Source of the DNA: Jaapia argillacea MUCL 33604
Lineage: Eukaryota > Basidiomycota > Agaricomycetes > Jaapiales > Jaapiaceae
Assembly (NCBI GenBank): GCA_000697665.1
Contig: KL197736.1
Coordinates: 40,147 to 98,142 of the forward strand
Reading direction: 5' to 3'
DNA length: 57,996 nucleotides
Both the position numbers and the translations under genes were made by a program. Under the pieces are notes generated by a model. That model was not told the DNA's origin and ran no database searches. It saw only the letters and a program-made list of their open reading frames with translations. Positions within the stretch are counted from its first letter, which is position 1; the number at the start of each line of letters is the position of its first letter. Of this stretch, positions 44,890-57,365 are shown piece after piece.

Positions 44890-47178
44890 ATGATTATTTC
44901 CCTTACTCGTTGTCTCGCATTTGTTTCCCTCTGGTGCGCGGTGGCGGCCAGCAACATTCCCTCACGAACTGTTACGGAACGCGGAGGTGAACCCCAGTTC
45001 GTTCAGGCTCATCCGAATGGTAAATTCGCAGTTAATGGAAAGTGAGTGTCCATCCCGATGGTCTTGGATCTCGGGCAGACGATATTGACGGGTTGTCGGT
45101 CCGGTATAACCAGGGAGCTCGAGTTCGTCGGTACCAACGCTTACTGGCTCCCCACTCTGAACACGGAAGCCGATATCGAACATGCGTTTAAGAACTTCTC
45201 CGCTCGCGGTATTAGAGTTGTCAGAACCTGGTTCTTCAACGGTTCGCTCATGTCCATCCGCGTTTCCATCCGAGATACTCATACCCCTATTCCGATGTTT
45301 GACCAGACGTCACCACCATCCCCCAGAACAGTAACTGGCTCCAACTCATTGAGAAAGGCGGCAAAACAACTCTCAACACCGGCCCCAATGGCTTGCAAAA
45401 GTTGGATTTGGTCGTCACTTGGGCTGAAAAGACTGGTGTCTACCTCATCCCCTCACTCACCAACAACTGGAACCCTCTCCCTCCCAATGGATCGCCTTCA
45501 CGACGATATAGTGGCGAGGTTGAGAAGAGATGGTCGAATGTGACGAGGCCGAGGAACTATCTTTCCAATGACTATGGTCAGTTTCATATCGGTTTGGGAT
45601 GTGCAAGGCTCTCATTCTTCATGTTTGCGCTTCTGGCACCCAGGTGGCATCGACGTTTACGTCAGGCAGTTCGAGTGCAGTGGCACTCATGACGCTTTCT
45701 ACACCGATCAGAACATCATTGCGTCGTACAAAGCCTACGTTGCTGCCATCGTCGGTCGTTATAAGAACAGTCCCGCTATCTTCGGTTGGGAAATTGCCAA
45801 CGATGCTAGGTACGAAGAGTCCTCTCCTAATTTCCTGGCCAATTGCATTGAAACTTGCGTTTTAGGTGCTTCTCTAGCGTTGGTGCAAGTGGGTCATGCA
45901 CGACTCAAACCATCACGAACTGGTTCTCGATTTTGGCTAAGCACATCCGTGCAATCGACTGCAACCATCTCATCACGGCTGGGACTGGTGGCTTCTACTG
46001 CCTCGGCTGCCCCAAACTCTTCCCTCACTCTTGCGCGCCTGCTCCTTCCCCTGCACCTGGTGCACCCAAAGCTCGGGCCGTTTCTAAGGCTCAGATCGTC
46101 AGGGAAAGGATCGACGAGTTGAAGAAGACCAGGGAGGAGAAGATTAGGAGCGGTGAGTTGCCTAGAGATGGCGTCAAGGTTAGAGGGAGATGGGCTGCTA
46201 CTGGTACGTTCCTCCAGTTGATGTCATCCATCATTGAGCTAATTGATTGGGGTGATCGCAGAGGCACAGAAGCGCGGCTCTGATTCGACCACCGGGTCTG
46301 CATTTGACGGATCATTCGGTGTCGATTCGGAGGATATTCTCAATATCCCCGAGATCAGCTTTGGTTCGTTCCAGTTGTTCCCTGACCAGGACGAATATGG
46401 TTGCCCCGACCCTCATTTGAGCCGATTCAACAACTCATTGCAATTGGGTTTGTCTTGGATCCAGAAGCAGGGAGCTACTGGGAAATGGTGCGTTTTCGAG
46501 TAGATTTATTTTGTCGACACGTTGATGTCTGAAATGGGGTTTCCATCCGTAGCTTCGGCAAGCCCATGGCCCTCGGTGCATTCGGTCTCGTCACGCAACA
46601 CAACGCGCCATTCTTTGTTCCCTTCAACTCTACAATCGCCCCCTTCTCTAGCCATACTCACGGTAAGCAACACACTACCCTCTCCGCCGGTTTACTGATT
46701 CACCCCTTCGCCTCCTTTCCGTAGCTGGTTGGAAACGTCAGGGTGACGGAACCTCCCAGTTTGCAACTGATCAACAATTGGCTGACGCCGCCAACGCCTG
46801 GACTCTTGGTGCGGCTCTCCCTCGTTCGATGGGATCATTGGACTAATTCACTGTTCCTTTCCTTAGACGCCCAATCGCAGTCTGTTGGCGCTGTCGGTCA
46901 ATACCAGGTGCGATCTTCCCGTACCATATCATTCTTCATGACTTTGGCTGACGATGCGATGTTTGCTAGTTTGGACTCAATGGTCTCTCAGCGGGAGGAG
47001 ATTCGCCCATCCTTACGCCAGATCAGACATCCGGTTTGGCTAGGAGACAAGATAGTAGTCTCACTGGTCAATCACCAAATGATGGTTACTACGACAGGTG
47101 AGCTGTAGAATGTTGTCCGGTCTAATTCCTGGACTAACTGTATATTGTAGCCAATGGGCCTGGGACAATGGCACATAA
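44890..47178 (+). CDS. GH5 (subfamily 7-type) mannanase-like secreted protein, catalytic residues replaced
   Basis: Endo-1,4-beta-mannanases cut mannan with two glutamates. The N-terminus MIISLTRCLAFVSLWCAVAA is a signal peptide. Exons then read FVQAHPNGKFAVNGK, FVGTNAYWLPTLNTEADIEH, GIRVVRTWFFN, NGLQKLDLVVTWAEKTGVYL, LTNNWNPLPPNG, NYLSNDYG-GIDVYVRQFECS, HDAFYTDQNIIASYKAYVAA, SPAIFGWEIANDAR, TTQTITNWFSILAKHIRAID, GGFYCLGCPKLFPHS, a charged insert, FDGSFGVDSEDILNIPEISF, FGKPMALGAFGLVTQHNAPF and a tail with SPNDGYYDSQWAWDNGT-stop (TAA 47176-47178). The fold and order are those of GH5_7. The acid/base position, normally Asn-Glu, is Asn-Asp (GAT 45802-45804). The nucleophile position, normally Glu-Glu-(F/Y)-Gly, is Gly-Ala-Phe-Gly (46575-46580). 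The last exon joins are in phase, so the gene is intact. It may bind mannan without cutting it. Confidence 0.85.
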
Positions 47179-48000
47179 AGCCATCTCACGAAAGCGAGGT
47201 GATGATACGATGATGATGGACTGTATGATTTTTGTTTTGATGGACCTTGGACTGTTGGACTGGACTCTCGCGGACTGGATTCTGACTTCTGTTGGACTCT
47301 AGTCTGTCTCTCACGATGACCTTCTCGGAACTTTAGGACTTTGGTAGTTGTTCGTTTCGAACTATTCGCTACCCTTTGAGACGATGCCTCCACGCCTTTT
47401 TTTTTTTTGACGCTTTTCACGTCTGCGCTACCCTGTTTTCCCTCACTGTCATGGACTATCCCTCAAAAACCCCTCTCATGTCGCTGTAGTAACTGATGGA
47501 GTGCATCTTGTATGAGGATGTGCTGTAGTTGTGCTTAGTAGGTGTTATAGTTGTGTTCGGACTTCATCATTCAGTTTGACCTTACGTTTCTTACGGGGTC
47601 GTGAGCTGCTCATTGAACACTTTCGCCCATTGTTCGCCCACATCGTCTTGTCGCGTCAGGATCACAAGCTAAAGATAAATGCCAAATCGAGACATTCGCG
47701 TGGCCGGATCGCAGGTAACGAAGTTGGACTTGTAATAATAATCAACCCTTTACAGCTCATTGAACACTACTCCCTCATCTGCGCCCTTGGTCCCGAGCTC
47801 TCTCTCCCTCCAAGAGGAGTCGATATTGCCTCTGCTTATCATCCGGCTGAGTTGCTGTAGTGGTTGAAACCTCACAATCACAGCGTGAGAGGACAGCGGA
47901 AGCCAACCCGAGGGGGCGCATCTCCGAGTCCTTTGGAGGTTTTACGAAGTTACGACCTGGTATATCTGTGCCATAGCTTGGTTCCGACACGAATTAGCCC
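47179..48000. other. Intergenic region between GH5-like gene and RGP1
   Basis: No gene is seen. It contains a TGGACT-rich minisatellite (47240-47300) and a run of eleven Ts (about 47398-47408). The right side is the promoter of the Rgp1 gene. Confidence 0.5.
47240..47300 (+). repeat. TGGACT-rich imperfect minisatellite
   Basis: TGGAC(T/C) recurs about seven times in 60 bases just downstream of the GH5-like stop codon. Confidence 0.6.
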
Positions 48001-51000
48001 ATGGCTACGGCCAAACCTGGCCTAGATTTGGACTCTGGTATCCATGTTGTTGTAACGCCATCTCAGTCCTCGTATTTCGCTGGCGAACCCTTCTCTGTAA
48101 CCATAGTCATCACCAACACTCGCTCTCCACAGTTCATACCATCTAGATCGGTTTCCCAAACGCACAAACGAGGAGCTCACTCCATTAGCTCGGCGCCTCT
48201 TGCACGACCTCCTACTTCCCCTGGCACTCCACGTACAGCGGTTTCCCAACTCTCCGCAATTAAGACTCCAGGTGGTGCAAAGTTGGTACGGAGAGGCTTC
48301 GTTGGCCATGGACGTGCACCCAGTGGAGCAGAGGATCTACCCCAGTTCCTCGAACAAAGTCGAAAGAGGCTGCTAATGAAGTCGCTCTCGGTTTCTATCC
48401 CACCCGATGAGTTGGAAGCTGCCTTGGGTGACCACAATACCAATGGAAAGATAGATACGGAGATCCGGAGCCCCAGTGAGTTTCCAGCGCTCATGTTGTA
48501 CGTCTATCCTTCGTAGTCTCCTTCTGGACCGAACAGCCTATCGTGGCTTTTTCCCAGAAATTATTCAGTTTGCCCGATACGATGCTCTCCAGAAATTGAG
48601 ACTGATATCTTTCTGTCGTTTCGCTCCTCCCATTGTCTCGTGCTCTTCGCTGACCCACTATCTTTCCAGTTCCCGCTCAAGATCCTTCACCTCCCCTTGG
48701 CCGGACACCTGTGTTGGCAATGTCCCCAGCACACCCCCACGCCCGCAAGAACTCGGTCCTTGACCTGAATCAAATCCACCTACAAGACATGCCCCAAGGA
48801 CCTGTATCTCCATTCCCATCCACTCCTACCGCATCATCCTCTGCGTTTTCGCTTTCGTTAGATCCTATAGCGGAAACTGCGCAGTCGCCAATCCCTCCTC
48901 AGACTCCATACGGTCCCTCTCCGGATCTCAGCTCCACCCATTTTGCGAAACCTGAACTCTCAGAGGCGCAGAGAAATAACAACCCCTACGGTCCTCGTCC
49001 CCCATTTCCTCATTCCCAATCCCAATCGCACCTTCCGAAACCACAAAGGAGGCCCTCGCAGCTTGGCCTTGGTCGAGGTATCCCTTCAAGTCTTACAAAT
49101 CCCGCTTCACCGTCGCTCAGTCTCGCGCGTACGTCTACTACGATCGCTCCCAACGCCGAGATCATCCTATATTCCTACGCTCAGCTATCCGGTTCACTCT
49201 CCATCGTCCCTCTGCCGGGTTCCTCATCTTCTCAAACACCTGCCGAGAACACCAGAATGTTAAATGGCCTGCGAGCCAGTTTGTTGAGGAAACCGGTGAT
49301 GGGTGGGGGCAGTATGGATATTACGAGTTCGTTTGGGAACGGATCGTTCAGTCGACGGCCACGGACCCACACTAGGTCACCCTCCCTGGGTTCGGGCCTC
49401 TTGTCATTACTCTCGCCGTCATCGCTTGTCTCGTTATCACCGAACACCCAGGCTTGGTCACCAGCGCACCGAAGGTCGTTGACGCCATCATTGCTATCGC
49501 CTTCCTCTTCAAGCATGGGAGGAGGCGTGGGGTTGGGGTTGGGGTTAGGTGGAGCGGCATTGGGAGAGGAGTGGATTGACGCAGAGACACCATTGCCTGT
49601 TTTTGAAGTACAACCTACGATGTTGGCTGTTGATCTGACTCTTGGGCCTGGAGAATCGAGAAGTTGTGTGTATCATCTCTTTCGCCTCATTTGATCTCTG
49701 CTCATCATCCTTCCATATGTTCTCTCGCGAAACAGACACATACACTCTGAAACTACCTGCAAATTTACCACCAACTTTCCGAGGTCGGATACTTCGGTTC
49801 TCGTATGAGCTAAGTGTTGGCGTTTGTCGAGCAGGTACTTTACCTGCTCCTCAACATATGGGATCTGGCGCCAATAGTAGTAGTAAGGTCATGAAGGTGC
49901 CCATTAGAGTGTACAACAACGTTGCAGGTGAGGCTTATGACACTGTGTCCGCCGTTCATAGCATTGACCTCGATTCTTTATGGGACCAGTTGGGCGTATA
50001 CCAAGACCTTACGATCTGATGTGGCCTGTTGCTAAACGGAGAGACCCTGTGCCACTGGCCAAGGTTCTGGAAATTGTTGGTGACTCGCTACATACGAAAC
50101 CTGACACTTCTCAATCTCTTGTTGCATGTTCGTCCATTTTTTACTTGCTTTTCTTGGAAAACTGATTTGGAGACTTTGGATCGACAGCGCCATCAATATC
50201 GCTACCACTTGCCGACTCGTACACCGAGCTCCAACAGTATGCGCGTCGATTACTTGCATCTTTGCCCCAACCCGAGACAAATGGACTGTCGGCGAAAGCT
50301 GACGTCGTTCAAGTGTTATCGCCGCCTAGAAATGAGTTGGAGCTTGAACGTGAGAGAGAAGACGAGGGAGGGCTGACGGGATGTAGAGAGGCTGTGGAGA
50401 TATTGACACGAAACCCGAAAAAAGGTAGGCCCGATAGGTTTATCAAGTCTCCTTTGCTCTTCGTTGCAGACGCTGATGGGTTTGGTTTCCGCTAGTATCA
50501 TATGACGTTAACAAGGATGGAGTCAAGGTTGCTGTGTTGACTTTCACAAAATCGGCTTATCGTTTGGGGGAGACGGTTTTGGGTGTGGTAGAATTGAATG
50601 AGAGGGGCAGTCGGGCGAGAGTGTTAAAGGTCAGTTTCGCCCTTATATACCACAAGTCGGTCGTATTAACGTGGTGTCACAGTTATCAGCTATGCTCGAG
50701 GCACATGAATCATTGCCGAGTTGTATCGCACTCGCGACTAATCCCCGACACCTACGGCGAGTCCATGCAGAACACCATTCGTCTTTCGTTCCTTCCATGC
50801 TTCGCACCACATTCGCACTGGACATTCCCCCAGACGCGAGTCCGGCGTTTCAGGTCGAAGTTGGCAAGGATGATCTGAATGGCAGGTCTACTCCGGGTGG
50901 TTTGGAGTGGAAGGTCCGGTTGTGCTTGTTGGTATCCGTCGCGTCTTCAGTCGCAAAAACTGGGGAAGGAGATGAGGTAAAGATGAAACATCTTGTGAGA

Positions 51001-51375
51001 GATGGACCTAAAGGTGAATGGGGATCGTCTTGGAAGGCCAGCCCGAGTATTGCGCCAATGGAATACCCGGACCCACAGCGCATTCAACAGCAAGGCCAGC
51101 TGCAACTCCCCGCCGGGACCACACCTGGAGGAACGATGCAAGCATGGGCAGCGTATTTTGCTTCGTTTGTCGGCCCGGTGGACCCGTCGTACCATGATGG
51201 AGACGAGGAAGGCGAGGAAGTTTTGGAGTCCGAGGAGGATGAGGAGGTGGATTACGGTGGTGGGGAAGAAGGGTGGAGGGAGTTGAAGGTGGAGACCGTT
51301 GAGTGCGAGATTCCTATCAAGGTGTGGCCTGGGAATACGGAGTTTAAGGCGATGGAGGTGGTGTTTGATGTGTGA
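48001..51375 (+). CDS. RGP1: Rgp1 homologue, Ric1-Rgp1 exchange-factor subunit
   Basis: Ric1-Rgp1 activates Ypt6/Rab6 for endosome-to-Golgi traffic. The arrestin-like N-terminus reads LDSGIHVVVTPSQSSYFAGE-PFSVTIVITNTRSP. A Ser/Pro-rich stretch (48669-49110) and IAPNAEIILYSYAQLSGSLS follow. The conserved central part includes YTLKLPANLPPTFRGRILRF-SYELSVGVCR and MKVPIRVYNNVA-VGRIPRPYDLMWPV. The C-terminus has YDVNKDGVKVAVLTFTKSAY-RLGETVLGVVELN, RRVHAEHHSSFVPSMLRTTF-ALDIPPDASPAFQ, LEWKVRLCLLVSVAS and VECEIPIKVWPGNTEF-stop (51373-51375). FRG.(I/L)RF.YEL, YRLGETV.G and CEIP(I/L).V.PG are family marks. Introns at 48476-48669, 49671-49736 and 49927-49992 were checked for phase. The gene is longer than yeast Rgp1 because of the low-complexity insert. 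Start 48001 opens the arrestin-like domain directly. Confidence 0.9.
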
Positions 51376-52261
51376 GGACTTTGGGGATATTTCTTTACTG
51401 ATGTTCATCACATCCACCATTATCGAGGATATTCAGCTCAGTAACGACTTCAACCGTACACTGAAGGTTCCACATTAACGTCTTGTGAAAACTTAGGGGC
51501 CCGACATCCGTCCGGAGAATGTGTCAAGAGAAGATATTCATAAAGCGTTAGGTTCGGAGAGTGATCGAATTCGAAGTTCGAGGTATAGATCCGGGAAATG
51601 ACCTGTGCGAAACACGATCGCCCCCCGAGGTCGAGCTCACCTACCAACATCCCTCAGGTCCTGTGTATTGTCGTAGGGATAATTAAAATTTGCTGCCCCA
51701 AGTGCATCGGGGAGGCATATTGCTCGCGGGCGGCTGGACTGCTGCGAAGACAGTAAGATCAAATGTGGTGACTGAATCTGAAATGATCAGCCATGTGATG
51801 GACCTGACTGGGGTCATGTGTCCGAGCCTACTCCCACCATATGGTCCCTGCTGCAAAGTCTATTCTGTTTCTTTCTTCCTCCTCATAGACTCGCTCAGCT
51901 TCAAATTGCTTGTTCACCCCTAGACACTGACCTGTTCACTCTCAGATTTTCCTTCTTTTGCCATCGCACTTCTCTAGAGCGATCTCGGATCTAGTTTTCG
52001 CCTCAATACCTCAACTTTTTACAGTATTTTCTGAGAGGCGCTTTAGGTGCGGTTTTCAAGTATCCACTTGCCGTCTGGTCTCGTGCCCTGACACCGTGCA
52101 CAGACGAGCTACCTTTTCCAACCTTTCCGAAGGATTTGTATTCAACGAAGACTCGACGTCTGCGGCGGCTTTCAGGCGAATTGTAGAAGGGATCACACGA
52201 CGTTATAACGCTGGCGACTCTCCAAAATTACCAGGACTTGCTCAATCTTGGCACTCCCAAG
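51376..52261. other. Intergenic region before the PSP1-domain gene
   Basis: About 890 bases with no gene. The CT-rich right half (from about 51850) is probably a long 5' leader, possibly with an untranslated-region intron. Confidence 0.45.
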
Positions 52262-54585
52262 ATGGATCCACCGAATGGGCATCAGCAGCACTCGTCAGAT
52301 GACACGGATCGTACAAACAGGTTCCTGCAGAATGGAGATTCTGGGACTCATTCTCAGAGAGAACGGGCTGCCAGTCAGCCACCTCGGAGTGGGAATCCGG
52401 GTTTCCTTTCGACGCTTTACCGCCAAACGAGCTTCGGAGGTGCTGGGGTCCCATGGAATTCGTCCCAGCAGCGTTACTCTTCTGGACTGAATCCAGGCTC
52501 TCTTCCCGGACTCCCACAATCTGTCCCTACAAGAAGCTCTTCATTCTCCACTTCACCCAACCTGCAGGCTTCGTTGTCGAATGCTATGCGAGAACATTAT
52601 CGCGGTTTCCCATCAACCTTTGAAGACGACGAGTCCGAGGCGCTGTCAGAGACCTACGACGAGCACTACGTATCAGCATCTCGTGGAAGACAGTACGCAC
52701 CTGACCTCACCCGGAGTCGCTCCCAATCAATGGCCGCCACAAGAGCGACCCCCATTGGTAGCCCTTACCAGTCATCTGGACTTGGCCAAAATTGGGCTGC
52801 TGAACAGCAAGGTCCTTCCAACGCAATGAACATATCTGGCTCTCGTTATGGTGTTGATCTCCAACCACCAGGCAGTAGCCGGTACGGTTCTCTTGGACTA
52901 TCCGGCAAATTATCATCCAGTATTCACGATTCTTCTTTTTCGCCGACCGCCGGCGATAAATCCATCGCTGGTAACGGCTATCTTAACAGACAGGCCACTG
53001 ATATCTCGAATATGAGCCCTTTCATGCGAGACGTCGGGCAGATCTTGTTGGATGACGGATCTGCTTTTCGGGAACTTTGGGCCGGGATGCACCCGCCAAA
53101 GGACGAAAACGGAGGGGGAGGGAGTGGGACGACGAGTAGGAGGCACAGCGTCAGTGTGGTTCAGCCGAGGAGAGGTATCGTCGGGTTTAGTGCCCCTGGT
53201 GGGGATGGCGAGGAGGGAATACGACCGAATATGCAGCACTCGTTCAGCAGTAGTGGAAGCGGGGGCGGCTTGTTGCTCACAGATGACGACCTCGCCAGTA
53301 GCTTGAACATGCTCAATCTCAACAATGGGCCCGGTCCGTCCTCGTCCCAGCACCCGCCGCCAAGCCAACCGTCCTCGCTACCCATCTATGCACCCTTGTC
53401 ACGCAACGCTTCGAGTTCGGATCGGATGTCCCCTTACCAGCCTCTTAATCTGAACATCCCGTCCGGAACGTCCTTCTCCTCGCGCCAAAACATCCGTTCG
53501 CCGAGTGAGAGTGGATATTCCGGTGGGGGGAGCCCCGTTAGGAGTACTCACTACGACACCCATCATGAACCCTCGTATATGGGACCTAGTGGAGGAGGTG
53601 GACAGTCTGCTATCCGGATGGGCCAACACATTCAACAACATAGCGAAGGGTTCTCTCCTACCACCTACAACCGCCCCTCGTACCCATCTCCCATCTCCCC
53701 TACCGCTTCCCGCAGCATCCACCAACCCCAACCCAACCTCCCCTTTTACAACCAACCCGTTGCTCGCCGTTCCTCCAACGCCGAACCACCTGCCACGATC
53801 GCCGATCTAGGCAAAGGTGTTCCACTATCCTCCGTCCCACCATCCTGCCCTCTCTACATTGTCGAGTTCAAAGCTGGGAGGACGGATTTGTTTTATTGTA
53901 CGGATCTGTCTATGCATATTAGGGCTGGTGATTTGGTGATTGTGGAGGCGGATAGGGGGAAGGATTTGGGGAAGGTCGTCAACGATAGTATCACGTTGGC
54001 GGAGGTGGAGGCGTTCCAGAAGCAGCAGTTGATGAGGGCTGGTGCAGGTGGGTATGGTGGAGGGGAGGGCAGTCCGACCACGCCTACTGCTCCTGGTGGG
54101 AAGAAGGACATTAATCCGAAGATGATTTATGGGAAGGCTCAAGCGCATGATACGCAGTGCGTTCCCTTTTCTTTGCTTGTTTCTTGCACAGAAGATCTCA
54201 TGAGCTTTGGTAGGATGCTGGTGTCGAAGATGCAAGATGAAGTGAAGGCCCTTCAGCTGTGTCAGAGCAAGGTTAGGCAGAAGAAGTTACCAATGGAGGT
54301 CATTGATGCCGAGTATCAGTGGTGTGTTCTACTCCGTGTCTTGATATATCAATTCTTGGACACTGACTCGGGTATGCAGGGATCGACGGAAGTTGACCTT
54401 CTACTTCGTGGCTGAGAAACGGATTGATTTCCGTGAACTTGTGAGGGAGTTGTTCCGGTTCGTCTCTCCCCGTACTTCCCCTCGTCTAGGAACTATCCTC
54501 ATTGACATCGTCCCCTTCTGTCAGCCTCTATAAAACGAGGATATGGATGGCATCTCTTGGCGGACCTAACGGTTTTGACCAGTGA
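52262..54585 (+). CDS. PSP1 C-terminal domain protein
   Basis: The yeast relative Psp1 was isolated as a suppressor of DNA-polymerase alpha mutants; bacterial YaaT shares the domain. The N-terminal 500 residues are Ser/Pro/Gln-rich and disordered. The C-terminal PSP1 domain reads CPLYIVEFKAGRTDLFYC, AGDLVIVEADRGKDLGKVVN, INPKMIYGKAQAHDTQ, MLVSKMQDEVKALQLCQSKV-RQKKLPMEVIDAEYQW, RKLTFYFVAEKRIDFRELVR and ELFRLYKTRIWMASLGG. A short intron at about 54159-54214 restores DTQ-MLVSKM; left in, it would insert about 19 residues into the domain. The stop is TGA at 54583-54585. Start 52262 gives MDPPNGHQQH; an upstream ATG at 52238 is in frame. Exact cellular function in basidiomycetes is not known. Confidence 0.88.
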
Positions 54586-55285
54586 ATGTCGACCGCCTCC
54601 GACCACCACCTTGTACGATTATGACGCGATGACAATACGACTACTAAAACGAATCGAACAAAGTATACGGAAGAAGAAAGGACATATCGACTTACTGTCT
54701 ATCTACATGTCTAGATACCAGGTATTATTCCATTCAGGCGCATTTCCCACTCATCCATCCCCTCATATCTATATGTCGTTTTTTCTTGCTGTTTCTTTGC
54801 TCTCTCTCTTGCGCGGCATTGGCATTCTGTGTAATTTTAGCAACTCTTTCTGTCTTGCTTAACGGCCATGGTTCGTTTACTTTGCGGACTGCGGACTTTT
54901 TTTTTGTGGGTGGTAATGTTGGCGGTCACGGTCTTACAGTGTTTGCGGTGTCCTCGTCCCTCTCTCTCTCGCTACGCGTGCTTTGTACCACATCAATAAA
55001 TGTACAGTAGGATTTCTCTCTTCATCGTTTTTTTGTTGGTTTTCTTACATGCTTAATACGAAACTCTTACAACATCCCCCCTCGATATACCGAGACTCTT
55101 AGCGTCGGCGCCCGCGAAGCGCGTGAAGTAAATACGTTGTCGTGAGGATCGGAGGGGATGCGGTCGACGTTGATCTGAAAGGGATGCCGGTATACAGGTA
55201 ATATCACCATTCAGGGAACTATCGATACAAGGGTAAATGTCGGGAATTTGGAGGCTGCAGGCGTAGGAGTTATCGGAGAGAGAGA
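54586..55285. other. Convergent 3' region, no gene
   Basis: This lies between the convergent PSP1-domain gene and Apc11. T-rich stretches near 54780-54910 fit 3' untranslated DNA. No coding sequence recognised. Confidence 0.5.
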
Positions 55286-55778
55286 TCATGAGGGGGCAGT
55301 GGAGGGAAGTGCGGCAGGAGCAACAGGCTGAGCAATCTTGCGTTCTGCGGTTACTGTCAAAAGGTATGAGTATAAGGAGAGATACGGATCGAACGGTGGG
55401 GTTTTGAACTTTCGAGGGAGGTTAAGGAAGGGGTATACTTACCCCAAGGTCTTCGGTCCATCGGACACTGTTGTTTGGAAGCTGCAGTTCCTAACCATTT
55501 GAGGAGGCAATGCATATGGAATACGTGACTGCATTCTCCCCATACTGTGTGCGTATTGTCAGAGTTGAGTATTCGAGGAGGACCGAGGGAAGGGTGATGA
55601 CTCAACTGAGAGGACAATCATCACCGGGCATCTTACAAGCTGGGCAACACCCTTCGTAAGGAACCCTACAAATGCCACAAACGTCGTCCTCTGCATCGGC
55701 ATCGTCGTGATCGGAGGTGCCGCCGATATCCCATCGCCACTGGGCTATGGCGTGCCAATGTCTGATAGTGATTTTCAT
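55286..55778 (-). CDS. APC11: Anaphase-promoting complex RING subunit Apc11
   Basis: Apc11 is the RING-H2 catalytic subunit of the APC/C ubiquitin ligase that drives mitotic exit. The minus-strand exons read MKITIRHWHAIAQWRWDIGG, DDVCGICRVPYEGCCPACKM, PGDDCPL-, WGECSHVFHMHCLLKWLGTA, QQCPMDRRPW and a short tail VTAERKIAQPVAPAALPSTA-stop (TGA 55286-55288). C-x2-C ... C-x2-C-x-x-P-G-D-x-C ... C-x-H-x2-H-x2-C ... C-P-M-D: the last zinc ligand, Cys in animals, is Asp here, a form I recall from other fungal Apc11. Length is about 113 residues, with two introns. Start 55778 gives MKITIRHWHA, the family N-terminus; an upstream ATG at 55811 adds residues the family lacks. It is divergent from CSN7. 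Confidence 0.94.
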
Positions 55779-56121
55779 ACCCTCTGGCTTGCCTCTGGCC
55801 CTGAATACCACTAAGCCGCAAGTACTCTAAGACTCGGGCGAAGGCAAGGCGAGGATGGGGGTCAAGGACCTTTTGACAAGCCTGGATGCGAGCTGGAGGA
55901 GACGCGTCGATGAATTTGTCCAAGATGAACGCGTATAAAAAGCACACGCCACCACCGCGCCACCCTGTTCGCAAAAAGCCGATATACCGGTCCCTCACGT
56001 CAGGCTCTGTGTAACCCTACCTTCCCTGCTTTTATCTTCTGTTACCTCGTATCTCTGCCCTTTCTATCTGCGGTTTCTCTCCAACTCTTCTTGTTGTTGA
56101 TACTTTTAGGTCTTTGCGACG
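55779..56121. other. Bidirectional promoter region of APC11 and CSN7
   Basis: 343 bases between divergent genes. A CT-rich leader precedes the CSN7 start. No further motif recognised. Confidence 0.5.
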
Positions 56122-57365
56122 ATGGAACTCGGGACTGGTTTTACAGCAAAGCTGGAACCTTTCTTGTTGATGGCCAAATCGGCGAAAGGGGCTGCAGCGG
56201 CCAAACTGATTCAAGATGCGACTTCCGCTCCTGGCGTGTTCGTCTTTGCTGAATTGTTGGATTTGCCGAATATTCAAGAGGTGGGCGTCGTCTTGTCTGA
56301 TCCCTTGTACGGGTGAATACTAATGTTGGGGTGATGCTTTGATCCGGACAGTTGGCCAATAACGAGCAGTACAAGTCGTACTACCACTTACTGCAATTAT
56401 TCTCGTATCGCACCTATCGGGATTATCTTCGTTGAGTGGCCCCCGTTTCGGGGAGGGGAGGCGCGCTCATTTGGATGACGATCGTTAGAACACAAGGATT
56501 CGCTCCCTGCCTTGAGCCAAGCGCAAGTCACGAAACTCAAGCATCTATCTCTTGTATCTCTAGCTATGGAACGACGGGTACGACTTTCACATTGGTCTTG
56601 TTGAACATGACTTTGATGGTGATGTTGATGATGGGTTGCCACGCGAATAGATATTGCCTTACCGACGCTTACTTCAAGACCTGCAAATGCCGACCATTCG
56701 GGATCTGGAGGACTTGATTATTGATGCAATTTACATGGATGTGTTGAGGGGACGGTTAGATCAGAAAGAGCAGCAGTTTGAGGTGGAGTATACCATGGGT
56801 AGGGACCTCGAACCTGGGAAGGTCGAGAGCATCCTCGCGGCTCTGAAGGACTGGTACGTAAACCCCCCACCTCTTCCCTTTCCCTAGCAATTGCGAATTC
56901 CTAACGTTGCGTGTATGTGCTGGTACGTTACAGGGCGAGTACGACATCGGCGGTCCTAACAACGCTAGACGTGAAACTCTCCGAACTATCTTCGCACACC
57001 CTCGCCAAGAAAACGGCCGATGAAGAGTACGAAAAGGCTGTGACCCAGACACTTCGTGATGTTCTCGATAAGCAGAAGGAAGGTGCGGGCGCAGGTGGTG
57101 CTGGGAAAGGTGTGAGGAGGGGTGGGGCTGCAGGTCCGTTCGGTGGGGTTGGGAATATGTTGGGAATAGGCGATGGTAGGGCGGGAGGGAGGGGGGATGT
57201 TATGGATGTGGATGATCCCGAGCACTTTGAAGGAGCCAAAGGCAAGAACAGGAAGTATGTGTTATGTTTAGGCGTCCCTGGCTGGTTTGAGTCTGACGTC
57301 GATTCTGCAGAGCACCACTGTCTGATGCAACCGCAAAACAACAGAGGAAAAGGAATCGGTTCTGA
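56122..57365 (+). CDS. CSN7: COP9 signalosome subunit 7
   Basis: CSN removes Nedd8 from cullins and so controls SCF ubiquitin ligases. Spliced exons: [155 protein letters not shown], then a C-terminal region with [20 protein letters not shown] and a tail ending QQRKRNRF-stop (TGA 57363-57365). The PCI-domain core with the winged-helix pattern (LxxLxLVSLA, IPYxxLLxxL, (V/I)RxLEDLIIxAIY, L(D)Q) matches CSN7. The junction at 56430 (L/Q-H-K-D) is in phase. The basic, Gly-rich insert near the end is longer than usual. About 290 residues. Confidence 0.92.

Noticed and set aside
54159-54214. Read-through of the PSP1-domain frame without splicing
   Set aside because: A gt..ag intron here restores the conserved DTQ-MLVSKM sequence; reading through would insert non-family residues.
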